From the NCBI RefSeq assembly GCF_902362185.1, contig NC_044507.1, forward strand, positions 12,224,044 through 12,288,043: DNA of 64,000 nucleotides, read 5' to 3'. A model generated the notes under the pieces. The model searched no databases. It saw nothing but the letters and a program-made list of their open reading frames with translations, and had not been told where the DNA came from. Position numbers and translations under genes: made by a program. This DNA is from Chanos chanos (lineage: Eukaryota; Chordata; Actinopteri; Gonorynchiformes; Chanidae). Numbering within the stretch: position 1 is the first letter of the stretch; the number at the start of each line of letters is the position of its first letter. Below, piece by piece: positions 1 through 12,354 of the stretch.

Positions 1-1383
1 TCCACGCCCTTGAAGCACGCAACAAAGTATCACATTTATCAAACATTCTTTCTGAAATTTCTTGTCCTCCTTGTTCTAGGGGACGAACCTCTGTTCTGAG
101 ATCTTACAGTACCTGCTGGATAGATTCAGCCTCCTTCAGAACAGAAAACGTTAACCCCCGTGAGGCAAGCATTCCATTACGATGACATAAACCCATTCCA
201 TTCTTCTCTCCTCATTCAAGTTCACAGTGTTATGTCGCACCCGGGACAATGGCTGGCACACTCAGATCTGGAAACATTCCAGCAAAATCTCACTGTGAAA
301 CCCTATTAAGCCCAAGCTCTCTTCAGCTGGGAATCATAAGTCAGAGTTTTACAGGGGGCCCCAGTTGGCCCAATTTCCCCTATATGGCAGCAGATTCTGC
401 TTCAGCGGGGTTTAATGCCCTGAGCCCCACGTCTCAGTCACAGATAGCACTGACCATTGGCAAAAAAAAGGGCTTAGACATTAACTGGTCCACAGCAGGA
501 GTGCACTTAGGTGTAGTTGTTTTTATTTTTTTGTTTTTGTTTTTTTTTTTTTTTTGCTCAGCAGTCTTAGCGGAAAGCTGGATGTACTTAATATAGTAAC
601 TTTCCACTACATGTCGAACCCAGTCAAAAGAACCAAGCGGTGAATAGACACGTTATATGCCAATTATACACTTAAGCAAATGTGGAGCTGTGTGGAGGAC
701 ATTTTGTCCGTCTAGTTTTCAGTGGAACAGGGAGAATGTTCTCTGGTCATGGCACTGGGGTCGCAAAGGCTACAAAAAAAAAAAAAAAAAACACATTGAA
801 AAATCGTGCAATCATAAAATCTTGGCTTTTGTTGAACTTTTAACCGCGGAAGGCAACTAACAAACACATAGCATGCATGATGAATTAGGAACAGAATGGC
901 TAGATAAGCAGCCAAAAATCCATGCTGGGCAGAACCAAACTATATGATAGATTTAAAAACAAAAGTCGACTTATTGACAACTTACACCAATGGAATACAG
1001 ATGTGAAACTAACCGTCTTTTCATTGGTGATCTCTTGTCAGGATAGAAATGTACAGACATGTTAATCATAACTGTAATATGTTTTATATCATTTCCGGAG
1101 GTGATATAGGTTTAAGAGCAGCACAGTTGGCAACACTGGTAGGTTCTATGTGAGTAAGATTTTAATATTGCATAAGAGAAGGAATTCGAGTGAGAAAGTT
1201 CAGGAAGAGTTCACCTGTGTCTAGACTTTCGCAAAGAACCGAAAGCAGCTGTCTGGAGCGTTCCACTTTTTTGTGTGTGTGGTGGTGTCAATAAATCTGT
1301 AAATGATTCTACCAGCGAGGCCTGGTTATTCCTTCAATAGACTTAAACACACTCCATCATTCTGACGCAGCGTGATAAAGTAG

Positions 1384-1393
1384 CGAGAGGGAG

Positions 1394-1428
<35 letters not shown>

Positions 1429-1446
1429 CAGAGAGAGAGAGAGAGA
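1384..1446. repeat. (GA)n microsatellite
   Basis: Nearly pure GA dinucleotides with one gca interruption, in caskin2 intron 1. Confidence 0.9.
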
Positions 1447-2686
1447 ACTCTTCCTCCTTTCCCAGATCACCTGACAGGGTTTGATAGAGGTAGAACAGTT
1501 ATGTAACGCCACCACTGCCAAATTCTGAGAAACGTAGGGTCATGCTTTTCCATAATCACAAAACATGCCACAACATAAATGCTGGCCATATACCTTGGTA
1601 TACCATTAACTATGCAGACTTACTTAATCAAACAATCGAACACCACCATAGGGACAAGTTATTGTTTTGCATGGAAATACTACAGAAATATATTGCATTG
1701 CAATACTCAACGAGTATGTCTTTTATTTTATTTTGCAATGCTCTTTTGGTAAAATAGTGGTTGTTTCAGTAGAAGTTGAAGTTAAGAGTCTTAAAACAGC
1801 TGTCTGATTTAAACCAAACAAGATGATGACGGTGACAACAAAAGTGACCAAAAAGTGAACATATTCAACGAAAGTATGTCGGTACTTTTCTTTCTTTTTA
1901 ACTCAGGTCCTGTAAAAACTCATTTTTCCATATCTGTGTAAAAGTGACCTCTTTGAGACAGACTGCAGGACCTGTGTGTTTAGCAGGCCAATTAAACATT
2001 TAGCACTTGACCAGCAAAACTTCCAAACAAACACCAGCCACTGCAACACAGACACAGCATCCCACGCTCTCTCTAAGACACTTTAACGCTAACCCTTCAA
2101 TATGCTCTCTCTAAATGACAGAGAAAATCTCTTGCTTATTACCCTCCTCTATTGCTTGGAGGTGGAAGGGGGAGGTGGAGAACATGGGGAGCAGCACCAA
2201 ATAAACTTTTGCAGTTCAACCACAAACTAATGAATGAACAAAGATTCTGAAGGATTATTTGGAGGATCAAATGAGTTCAGTGTTACTTAACGAAATAAAA
2301 CTGTTGTCATTACAAGAGGAACGTTATGACTGTCTATGAGTGAGGTCCATCTGGTACCACATCTGTCCCAGATGTTCAAAAGGAGAAACAATGTGAGAAG
2401 TTAAAGAGTGCCTCATCTGCGTGTCTCCCACAGCAGCTGAAAAAGAGACCATGGGACAGCTCCATAGTAATCTGTAGCCTAGTAGAGGCACTCCTGGATG
2501 GAGCATTAACAGAGCAGAGAGGACATGCAGAGGCTTTAGCCCATGAACACTCCACCACAGCAGAGCAAACGTGACTTGAGAAAATGATAGAGAAAATGAA
2601 CGGTGCAAACTTCTCTCCAGAGCTTGGATCTGCTCCATGTGAGTACTGCAAACTCATTCTGCAGTGGGTGACAGCTTGGGTTTTGA

Positions 2687-2776
2687 ACACACAAACACAC
2701 ACACACAAACACACACACACATGCTCGCGCGTGCGCACACACACAGACACAGACACAGACACACACACACAAACAC
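2687..2776. repeat. (CA)n microsatellite cluster
   Basis: Imperfect CA/ACAA and ACAG repeats around a cgcgcgtgcgc core; the alternating purine-pyrimidine run could adopt Z-DNA. Confidence 0.9.
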
Positions 2777-4660
2777 TGATGATTAATTCAGGGTAGAGGT
2801 GTGATCAATACAGAGCTAAAATGGATACAGTGGCGAGGTCTGTCTGTCTCAGGCCACTGAGCCCGACAGCTGTGCTTTACTCCTGCCACCCCATACAGCC
2901 TGGACTATCTCAATTACTCTCCATAGACACCCATAATGACCCGGTCTGAGCTCACAGCTTTTAGGGATCAGTAATGGAACATTAATGGGTAGACTGAGGA
3001 CATGTGGAAATTACTTTGATCAGAGTGTGTCTCATTTAAAAAAAAGGCAGAGTGTTTTTTTTTTCACATAGGGATGCAGGATCCCTCACAGTGATTCACA
3101 GGGAACTGGACTAAAGCTCTAAACCAGTTCCCACTGAATTGTCATAAAGCTTAGACAACAAGCTGTGAAATATTTTCCAGAGCACAAACCACAGACACAG
3201 TTTCTAATTAGTTTAAACATAAGTGATGAGCTGGCCGCCAGTCATTTAAAAACCGGACAGTGGAAGTCAAAACAACTCACAGGCAGCCAATAAGAAGCTC
3301 CACGCTGTGTCAATCCTAAACTGACAGATAGATGAGTCTGTTTACGCTAATTCAGAGACAGTCATTTCACATCAGTCTGGAGGCCAGACTATTCATAGTG
3401 TTGTAATCCCGCAGGGGAACAGCAGGATATAGCCAATTTACAGCGCTCAGATAAAGAACTGGAGAAAAAAAAAAACAAAACAAACAAAGACATCTGTAGG
3501 ATCTTCTGTCTGGCGATTGTAATAAAATGGGAGTTATATCAGATTAGACCTCAGATTTAAACAATGATCACTATGAACTGTCGAAGGACATTCCAGCACA
3601 ATGTAACCAAAGGGTCACACACATGCAGAAATAAAGCTGGCATGATCATCCAAAGCGACATTAACTATACCCACACTTTCAAAACAAACAGCCAGATTGA
3701 CTAAAGCCTCTACTTAACTGAAAGCAAAATTTAGTGACGGTGCAAACCCTGCTCAAGCTACTGGTAACGCATAAGTCACCCGTCATCTAAATTTTGTGAT
3801 ATATGTAATAGTCATGAGTAGATCAGTCTCTCAGAGAACTACTGGAGGTGCAGCTGGAAAGCACTGAGCGTATGATAAAGATGCCTTGCAATTTCAAGGG
3901 TGCACTGGTAGACCCTTCCTCCCCCTGTTCCCATAATTCCCTTTAATCTGTCTGAGCACCATCTGGGTCTTCATCACAATTTAGGAGGGGAGGGGGGCTA
4001 GACCTGAGATCACAGATGTCAGGAGAAAGGGAGGAGTGGATGAAGTGATGAGAAAGAGCACTGAGCATGTTTGCTGCGCGGCCCGTGACAATGCTACAAG
4101 GCTGGCTTAGTACGTGCAAAACATCTAAGGTGACAAACAGAGACGACTGAAGGATAAAACAAAAGCTTGGGGAGGGGGGGGTTTGTAATCCGACGGACCG
4201 CAGCGCAGTCTCCAGCAGGTCCCTCGGGGACCAGGACAAAAGCTCTCGGGACCAAAGGGGGCGGACGCATGCCGAGCTAGGATAGTCAGCTGGCTGGGCC
4301 AGCTCCAGCCGACGGTGCTGAGAGCGACAAAGGCCGGGGCCTTTTCAATAACGACTGTATGAGAGAGTTTACGACCTCCAGGTTGACAAAGGGAGACATT
4401 ATGGAGCAATTACTCAGCTTGCTCTCCATTGACAACAATGAAGAAGCTCTTGGCACTTGGTTTAATAAACAAAAGACTAGGTACATGCCTTAGGGCTTGT
4501 CCCCCACTACCTCTCCACTTGAAGCATGAGGGCTCTCTCACTCTGTGTGTTTAGAGCCAGAAGGGTCTAGAACAGCTGAGGAGCTGATGGGTTAAAGAGC
4601 TAGTCTCCCAACTGGTTTAAGGCAGCAACGTGGAGCTGACAAGACAGTAAGACCTCATAC

Positions 4661-4696
4661 CTGAAGATCTGGTCTCCCTCACAGACACAACTGTAG
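4661..4696 (-). other. candidate 36-nt microexon in caskin2 intron 1
   Basis: On the minus strand a long pyrimidine tract (CT repeat, then tttatttctgtcttttgct, then ctccctcccc) runs into atgtccccag, followed by 36 nt and a donor gtatga. A second AG six bases in would give a 30-nt version. Both lengths are multiples of three and the phase entering from the caskin2 first exon (one base over) stays open. The reading would be about 12 residues with no known domain. No homology supports it, and the AG/GT pair could be chance. Confidence 0.25.
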
Positions 4697-4731
4697 CTGG
4701 GGACATGGGGAGGGAGCAAAAGACAGAAATA

Positions 4732-4760
4732 AAGAGAGAGAGAGAGAGAGAGAGAGAGAG
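4732..4760. repeat. (AG)n microsatellite
   Basis: Pure AG repeat. On the minus strand it forms the pyrimidine tract ahead of the candidate microexon at 4661-4696. Confidence 0.9.
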
Positions 4761-5536
4761 CACACTCCTTCAGCAGACAGGACAGATAATCTATCTCTAA
4801 GATTAACACTGACGTTTTCCAAAAAAGAAGCCACGTTCAGTTCTGTGCTGTAATTAGCATCACTTAAGGATGGCTTCACACCAGCACTCTCTTGTTAAGG
4901 GTTATTTAAGGGTTATTTTAGAGGTAAACGGTAATTTTAAGGTTAAGGTCGATCCAGGTGTGAAGCTGTAGCCTAGATGCCTGCGTTCCACCGTGGGAGA
5001 GTCGACCTGGTCGGGCAACAGCAGGCGAGTGTGAGATAAAGAGCGTGTGTCTCCGCAAAGTTCTCAGGTGTGTGTTTGGAGGACTGATGTGTGACAGGCA
5101 GAGTCACTCAGATTTCACAAAACACTTCCACCAATCTGTATATAAACTCTCATGCAATTAAAAAGCATGGTAAAGTTTTGATGGGTCAGGCAAATGAATG
5201 TTCAAAGACATATCGGAGAGCCTGTTCCCTTACCAAGTTTGAAAAGTGTACCATAAAAACACACAACCAAAATTGCAACCAGCGTACTCAGAGCCTTAAA
5301 ATGAGAACAAAGAGTTAAAAAAAAGAAAAAAGGAAAACCTTTATTCAAGAAAAAAGGAAAACGTACTTCAGCACTGTTTTTCTCATAAGGAACAAGCCTT
5401 GGGGTCTCTGAGGGACAAAAAAAAAAAGCCAACGCTCCACCCCACCGTAGACTCCCAACAGACCACATCACAGAGAACACAGGCTTCCCGTAACATCAGG
5501 CTGATTTCAAGTACATCTATAATGTGGTGCAGCCGG

Positions 5537-5564
<28 letters not shown>
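5537..5564. repeat. (CT)n microsatellite
   Basis: Pure CT repeat in caskin2 intron 1. Confidence 0.9.
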
Positions 5565-5569
<5 letters not shown>

Positions 5570-6494
5570 ACCGTACGGAGATAAAAGTACAGGGCAGAGT
5601 GGAGTCTGTAGATGCTATCAAACCTCTCTGGCAAGGTGTTTCAAAGAACAGACGGCTGTACTTGTAGAACATGAATTCAGACAAAAGATAAACCCTACGT
5701 GAAGCCTGATTGGAGAGGAATGGGTGAGTGGGTGGGTGGGTAGGGGTGTAATTTTGGGTCAGATGGTGGGTGTGAAGAGGGTTTCAGGTTTCCTCAGTGA
5801 ATAAGTTCATCTCGGTGGAATCACTAGAGAGCTGGATTATACTAATCTCCAGGGATAGATTTCACCAGCCACACAGTAGAATTCTACCCGCTATAGCTAA
5901 GGTCTGACACACTGGAATAAAGGTCTAAGGTCCAACACCAGCTTCTGCACACAAAAATAACAGAAAAAAAAACTTCCAAACATGAGTATGTTTGTCGCTC
6001 CAGCTGTTCCACTGCTGCACAGTGAACATTAACTGTCACTATATGATTAATATAGCTAACAGTATGAGCTTAGCATCTTGCCACATAACTGTTTGAGTAA
6101 GAAAAGTAGCTGATGACTCAGCTGACATGCACCGTGTCAGGGTGAATAATGCTGGCACTGATATTTGAAGGCTGTTGGTCTGTCACTGTTTTTGGACACG
6201 AGCGGCATCAGCAAAGGAAGGAAAAAAAAAACAAAACAGAGAACTTTGCAAACTGTTTGTTTAAGCACATCTTTAACAGAAATGCCCTTTCAACATAACT
6301 GTCCGTCTCACGCTGGAAATAAATAAATAAATGCAAAAAGCTATCTTCCTATTGTTTTATGGACCGTCTGTCTATAATCCAAATCTGAAACAAACATACA
6401 TACAAACAAACACATCCAACCCAACAGCATACTTTATAAAAAATCTTTGGGAGTCCTGTAATGGGACTGGTTGGTTTTATGGGTATATACTCAC

Positions 6495-6588
6495 TGCTTC
6501 TGTTGGCTTTGAGCTTGGCCAGTAGTTTCTGCGTAGAGGGCAGGTCTCCATTTTTCACTGCCTGCAGCAGATCCTGCTCTTTGCCCAT
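6495..6588 (-). CDS. caskin2: caskin2 first coding exon (gene continues off left edge)
   Basis: This exon encodes 31 residues plus one base, starting MGKEQDLLQAVKNGDLPSTQ and ending LKANRS, then a good donor (gtgagt). The sequence matches the extreme N-terminus of CASKIN proteins, where a short helical lead precedes the ankyrin repeats. The AVKNGD and AK-KA spacing is closer to CASKIN2 (AVKNGD...AKVKA) than to CASKIN1, and CASKIN2 is also on human 17q25. The family is a cytoplasmic scaffold with ankyrin repeats, an SH3 domain and two SAM domains. CASKIN1 binds CASK at synapses, while CASKIN2 is more widely expressed. None of those domains lies in this window: I found no exon with the ankyrin consensus between 1 and 6494 on the minus strand, so intron 1 is longer than 6.4 kb. 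The 5' UTR part of the exon may begin just after an AG at about 6597. Identity rests on 31 residues, so the choice of paralogue is less sure than the family. Confidence 0.8.
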
Positions 6589-9500
6589 GGTCTACTGAGA
6601 ACTGCCCCTGTGCCCCTCAAAGAGTCCAGTGTCTCTCCCTCAAACTTCCATTCGGTGGCAAAGCACCATAAAGCTGTTTTGTTTCCTGAATTGTGCGCTT
6701 CCACTCTCTCTCTCTCTCTCTCTCAACCACTCACAAGAGGTGGTGAGAGAGAGCTTGACAAATGAAGAGACTGCGTGCTGGTGGATGTCGGGATATCCCT
6801 TCTACGGTCACGTTAGCAAAACTAGAAAAGCACCGATTCAGCTCTCTCCCTCTAGCAACGGACCGAGAGGAAAGAGATAGAAAATCAGTTTTTCAGTTGA
6901 GTTCTTCCTTTGATTTTTGGTTTATTTTGATTTTTTTTTCTCTCCTTTCCTGGTTTCTAACTTCCGCAGCTTTTTTGTAATGGGTCTGTGATTTGGTTTG
7001 GATCCTGTATTACGCTGGTTCTGGACGTGAAGGAGTTCAGCTGATGTTGTGGCCAGAACACTGGGATTGGTGGAATGTTGCTGTTTGGAAAACAAGACCA
7101 GACCAGTGCCTGAAAATGTAAAAAAAACAAACAAACAAACAAAAAAATAAGACAAACAGTGAGGTCAACACGTCAGAACAAAAGGCTGGCTTTACAGCAA
7201 TATAACAATACACGCAAAACCTTCTTCTCTGGATTCAAGTAGGTGATCTGAGTACATATCTGGAGGCAGATTCAAGAGTAAAGTCATGAGCTTTCCATTA
7301 ATGTGATGCCAGTTTAGTGATAAAATGTTTGAAAATTAATAGGAAATTGGAGCAAAGGAATTCGGACTGTTTTTTCTTCCCTCAGAGAATTTCAGCACCT
7401 GAATGCAAGCCTTTGATGCAAAACGTACTCAGGTCTTAGTAGGCAGTTTTGTTCGCTAGAATGAAAGCAATGAAAAACTTAAGTTTAAGGGAAAGCAATA
7501 GGTGGATTTACTGTGCCTCGGCTTAAGCTGAACTCAATGTGGGATTTGTCTCAGAATTACCCTTCATATTAAACCTCTCTCTCTTTTTCCAAAGAGAGAT
7601 TGGCACAGTGCCTGGTATTACCCCGTTTTCTATCCCGCCTTTGAGAGAAATGAGAGAAGTGACCTGTTCTTTTCAGGAAACGAGAGGAGTAGAGGAATAC
7701 CGTCTCACACATATACACACACAAACACATCAGGATTCTCAGGTCAGGTACAAGATGTCGACACCAAAGGCATGTTTAAACCTGTGTCACCTAGGACACT
7801 CCAGAGGCCCAGTCCAAAAACTTTATGTCCGTTTGTGATTCGGGGACAATGCATTGTTTTAACAAACGGTAGCCTGCACACTCTGTCATAGTTCATGGTG
7901 TTTTACACATGAAAGGGGCTGTTTAAGCATTCACTGCACTTTTTTGTGATCGTAGCTAAACTACATTACATAACGCTGCCCAGTTATGTCTACACCGCAC
8001 AGAGAGAGAGAAACACACAGGGCGTAAGCAAAGCTGTCAGTCCGAATAACAGTGATCATGTCCTCCTACTATTGCCCTCAGACCAGAGCCCGTCTTATCA
8101 TGCTAATTCGCATTGTTGGCAAGTGTTTTCAAGTGAGGGTGCAGTGTCCTTGCGATACAAGACGAGTATTTTGATTGACCGCAGAGGTGAACTTTATGGA
8201 CATGCTGAGTAGAAAACGTGAGCAAGTAACCGTAATTTAACGGTCAGAGAAATTTTAATATAACAGAGAGGCCTCATTCGTCAATGTAAAACTGGAATCA
8301 AAATGACAGGACTCATGCAACAATACTTTATGAGGAGGCGACAGGGATTAGATGAAACGAGGTAGCTACTTAATAGCTAAGTAGCTAACTAGTAACAACA
8401 ATCCGTCAATATTCATTTAATTTCCCGTGCAATTAACAATTTTGTTAACTATGAAAAAAAGATGAGACTAGTCATATCGGATTGTAACGTTTCTCAAAAG
8501 TGACTGAACATGATACCAAACTAATGCCCACTTTACCATTACGATAAGGGAAATGTTATATCTACTGGAACTACCTGCTGGAGATTCCCTAATTTACGCA
8601 GTTGAGTGGAATGAGCTCAACACAGTTCACTGTAGTCTACGTTAGTTACACTTAAAAGTCACAAGGGATGAGACAGACAACAGAGACATTAGGCTGCTAA
8701 AGTTGCGCGTTTAGCGACTGGAATATTAAGTTGCTTTTGAAAATGACCTTCATAAAAGTGTAAGTATCCTTGCTTGCTTCCCCTAACTTGGTACACGGCT
8801 TCTTTACAAACATGCATCTCAACACGTCGTCACGGAATTGTTTCAATTCGCACGAACGGCCGAACTTTGTGGGCAAAATCATAAGCAATTCAGCTAGCCA
8901 ACTATCAAAAGACAGATCTTTGAAAGTGGCATAACGGCTAAGACCTTGGGCTATTTTTCAGAGGCTTTAAGAATGGTTATTGAATATACTGAATATATGA
9001 TATGGTAAACCATAACAAGCCTAACCCTGGTTTAAACGCACACCATTCATACCTTCACTTTGTTGGGTAAAACGTTGAGTGTCAGACGCAGTTAAGTTTT
9101 TGAAGCCAATGCTCATGCAGCGAAGTCGTCTACCCTCCGTCTCCCACGTAACTCAAAAAAGTAATTCAAAAGCGAAATGTACTCCTTTCCAAATTTCAAA
9201 CTCCCATCACTTTCTTATGATGAGATGAGCATGAGATATAGAAATAAAACACCTTTACAAGGATTATGTACCCCACCTCGTCGCGAGAACTCCGCTTGGC
9301 AACGATTTACATTGTCAATACTACGCCAGACCCACTCCAGCAGGAGAACATTCGGCCCTCCCACAACAGTCTTCTCCCTTTTCTCTTTTCCCTCTCCATG
9401 CTGGAGAGGTCGCCTGCAGAGTATTGGCTATGTGCGCCCCATCCGTGGAGGCCCAATCATCGTCCAGGAAATTCTTTTTAATCCACGAGAACGCAGTTTA

Positions 9501-9657
9501 TTTTGCCATGTCGGCTTGCAAGGTTTGAAACATTTTAAATCACGTCACATTTTATTATTTGAAATTAGGATGAAACAAACTTTCTTTCATTAACGCAATA
9601 CACTGAACACAAAGTGAACTGGTCTTGGGAGTGAAAACGGGATAAGTAGAATGAGAT
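6589..9657. other. region upstream of caskin2, no coding gene seen
   Basis: About 3 kb between the caskin2 start codon and the st6galnac2 polyA signal. No open frame here resembles a known protein. It contains a (CT)n tract at 6703-6724 and AT-rich sequence. It probably holds a noncoding first exon and the promoter of caskin2: on the minus strand a plausible donor (AAG then gtatga) ends at 9053, and CpG-containing, CCAAT-like sequence lies at about 9280-9430. Confidence 0.4.
9053..9650 (-). promoter_or_regulatory. possible caskin2 promoter and 5' noncoding exon
   Basis: The minus strand has an AAG/gtatga donor whose last exon base is 9053. Upstream lies a stretch richer in CpG than its surroundings (for example ctcgtcgcgagaa near 9277) and inverted CCAAT at 9424-9428. 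It sits directly downstream of the st6galnac2 polyA signal, where a tandem neighbour's promoter would be expected. There is no TSS evidence in the sequence, so this is inference. Confidence 0.25.
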
Positions 9658-10444
9658 TTTATTCTTTGCAAAAGATGTATACAAAATGCTACAGACTATG
9701 ACAAAAGGGTGAATCAGCATTGTCAGGAAACGAGTGCCGCATTATTAAAATCCTTGATGAGCAACCAAACTGACTTTGATACGGTCCCTAAACCAGAGAG
9801 TTCTGCTGGAGAAAAATCATGACAAGAGAAAGAAAAAGACTAAAGACCAGAAAAGTGGTTACAGGAGCCTACACCCTTCATTACAAACATAAAGGATTTT
9901 GTGTGTACTCAATATCTGTTATCAGAGCTGGAAAACCACAACAAAACCAAAACCATCTTCCTTACGAGTGAAAGGCACCATTACACCTAGAGTGAATTTT
10001 AATCTTGTTCTAAGCAATTATCTTAACAATACTACTAATTGAGAGGAAAAAACATAACTCCAAGATATTATGAAAACAAAACAAAGCAGCATCTGTAGCA
10101 AACAGGCACATCACAACCTGACTTCTGCAACAGTAATTATTAACTGAATAAGACAACCTTGTTGTTTTGATCAGAAAAGGCTCTATTTATTCCCCTCTGT
10201 AAGACAAATAATACTCAACAGCTCATTTCTGGAGTTTCAAAGTCAAAATTCGACAGAACATTTCTAGAGACTTCAGTGCACGATCAGTGGTGTTACTCTG
10301 TTCTCCAAATAAAAAGTGAACAAAATATTTTCCAGAATGGTTTGAATTCTCAAACAGACCAGGATACACCTTTTTTGTTTTAAGCACATCACTGTCACTG
10401 AAGTGTAAACAGTTGAGAGCATGTTCACAGTTTGCTTGCTTTCA
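9640..10444 (-). other. st6galnac2: st6galnac2 3' UTR
   Basis: From the TGA at 10445-10447 the minus strand runs without another gene to an AATAAA signal at 9658-9663. This gives a 3' UTR of about 800 nt within the last exon. The end point is inferred from the signal alone. Confidence 0.55.
9658..9663 (-). terminator. polyadenylation signal of st6galnac2
   Basis: Canonical AATAAA on the minus strand (TTTATT on plus), about 780 nt beyond the st6galnac2 stop codon and before the presumed caskin2 promoter. Confidence 0.5.
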
Positions 10445-12302
10445 TCAGCCCCTGCTGTATCTTTGATAAAGCCATATGAGTTTTTTCCAGTGAAGAAACT
10501 CCCACAGCCAGCTTTCCATCAGCAGGTCGTGGTTAGCGTAAAAGTGCAGAGGCTTTTTCACGGAGTCATAGTAGTGGTCAGAGAAATCTCCATAGTTCCG
10601 TGTAATGAAGCCATATGCAGACACCTGAAAGACAAATGATTAGTGGGCGGTTACCATTTTACTCTCCCACACGTTTTAGTTTTTCCCCAAGTCTACCACT
10701 TCTTTTTTTTTTTTTTCGGTTAAGCCCAGCGGCACTTGCTTGGATGACCTGATTCAGGGATGTTGTGATTGGGTTAACCAAAACAAAAAAAAGGAAGATG
10801 GAGGGGGGGGGGGGGGGGGGGGGGGATCACTGCCACAATGCATTAAAAATACACGTCTCTCCACCGGACCCCATTACCTCTTCACTCTTTACCAATAACC
10901 CCCCCAAAAATGAGCCAAGTATGGAATTCACTAGACACCTGTGTTAAAAATCAACAGATTTGATCAGGTGAACTTATGTTATTATTAACTGTTGGGATCC
11001 ATAAAACACTTTATTTAAAAATTTAAATTCCATTTCATGTGAATAAAAGAGAGCAGGGAATCTCAGTCCTTCTGTGCTAGCTGAAACCTGTTTGGGCAAC
11101 AACAGGTTTGTTTCACTCTCCTTGGTTAGTTTCCACAGAGATACAGTTAACACTGACCTTATCACAGGTATGTAAGGCAGTCAGTAACATCAGCGCTCCT
11201 GTGCTCGGCCTGTAGAGATTGCCATACCTCATGTTTAACAGAGGCGAGTTCAGAAACCTGCAGAGCAACATATTATCATTAATCCATGGCACATTACTAA
11301 TCAAAAGAGGTACTTTTCACTGCATTGCGTTACTGTCTTTAAAGATTTTAAATTGGCCCCGAACTTTCATCTCACCTCTTGGTCACATACTGAATGAAAT
11401 GTGGATGAAGCATTCTGAACTTGTCTGTTGGTGGTTTGTATCCAAAATACTTTGAGGGCCTGTTTGTTTAGATGGAGGACACAGAGGAGTGTTAGACGGA
11501 ATTCAAAAGCCTGTTCTAGTAATAACAGTACAACGCTTCATGTAGCAAGTCATATGGCTGCTCACCGACAAACATTGAAAGTAATGCAACAGCACCCCCT
11601 TCTGATCATTGTTTTAACTGCAGTGACGGGGGAGGGGGGGGGGGGAGCGACAAATGAATTTGGGCCACAGTTCAAGGTTGAGGGAAATCAAAAGAAGCGA
11701 TGGACAGTGATGTCATAACAGGTTTAACAGGAAACTGCAGAAGGTTCCACTTAAAAGGAAAATCAGCAAGAAATCAAAAGAAAACATTTCTTTCTCTGGA
11801 AACTTCAAAAAAGCCCTCTACAGTTACAGTGCTCCGAACTGGCATCTGTGTGCGTATAAAACATGTCAGAGTGTTTTTTGTGTTTGAATGCATTTGTGCT
11901 GACACGGATACTAATGAATACAACAAAAGAGTTTCACAGAAACCATATCCTCTTTTGTCACTTCTACCACTAGTTTAAAGCAAAGCCAGTTCCACTGATA
12001 GATTTCTCTGATATTCCTCCCTTTCCTTTTTATGCCTGCATGCCCAAAAGAACTTTTTCCAAATGAACAGCTCTTTATTCCCAAATGGAGTTAAGTCTCC
12101 CACTTAACTTTTATTCAAGTTACTTATCAATATCCTACAAAGTAGGACTGCACAATAACAACACTCCTAATCTTTTCTCCTATGGGTCAATCCTGTCTTG
12201 GCAGTGAGGTAACTAAAGTTTCCCAGCTTGCTGAAAGAAAACTTCCGTATAGCCCACAGAGCTTAAGTTTTTTTTAGGAAATGTTTTCTTTCTCTTTTTC
12301 TT

Positions 12303-12354
<52 letters not shown>

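Larger units (their letters stand above)
1..6494 (-). other. caskin2: caskin2 intron 1 (partial)
   Basis: The stretch has no recognisable conserved coding exon on either strand. It holds several (GA)n, (CA)n and (CT)n microsatellites and a candidate 36-nt microexon at 4661-4696, listed separately. Open frames here are short and of low complexity. The intron assignment follows from the donor at 6494 on the minus strand and the absence of exon 2. Confidence 0.6.

Noticed and set aside
2376-2768. Three overlapping frames of 70-130 codons near a CA cluster
   Set aside because: Cys-Val and His-Thr runs from the microsatellite; inside caskin2 intron 1.
6349-6494. Extension of the caskin2 N-terminal frame past the donor
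   Set aside because: Homology stops exactly at the gtgagt donor; the rest is intron read-through.
9177-9593. 138-codon plus-strand frame near the putative caskin2 promoter
   Set aside because: No homology and it ends against the 3' UTR of st6galnac2; probably a CpG-rich promoter read by chance.
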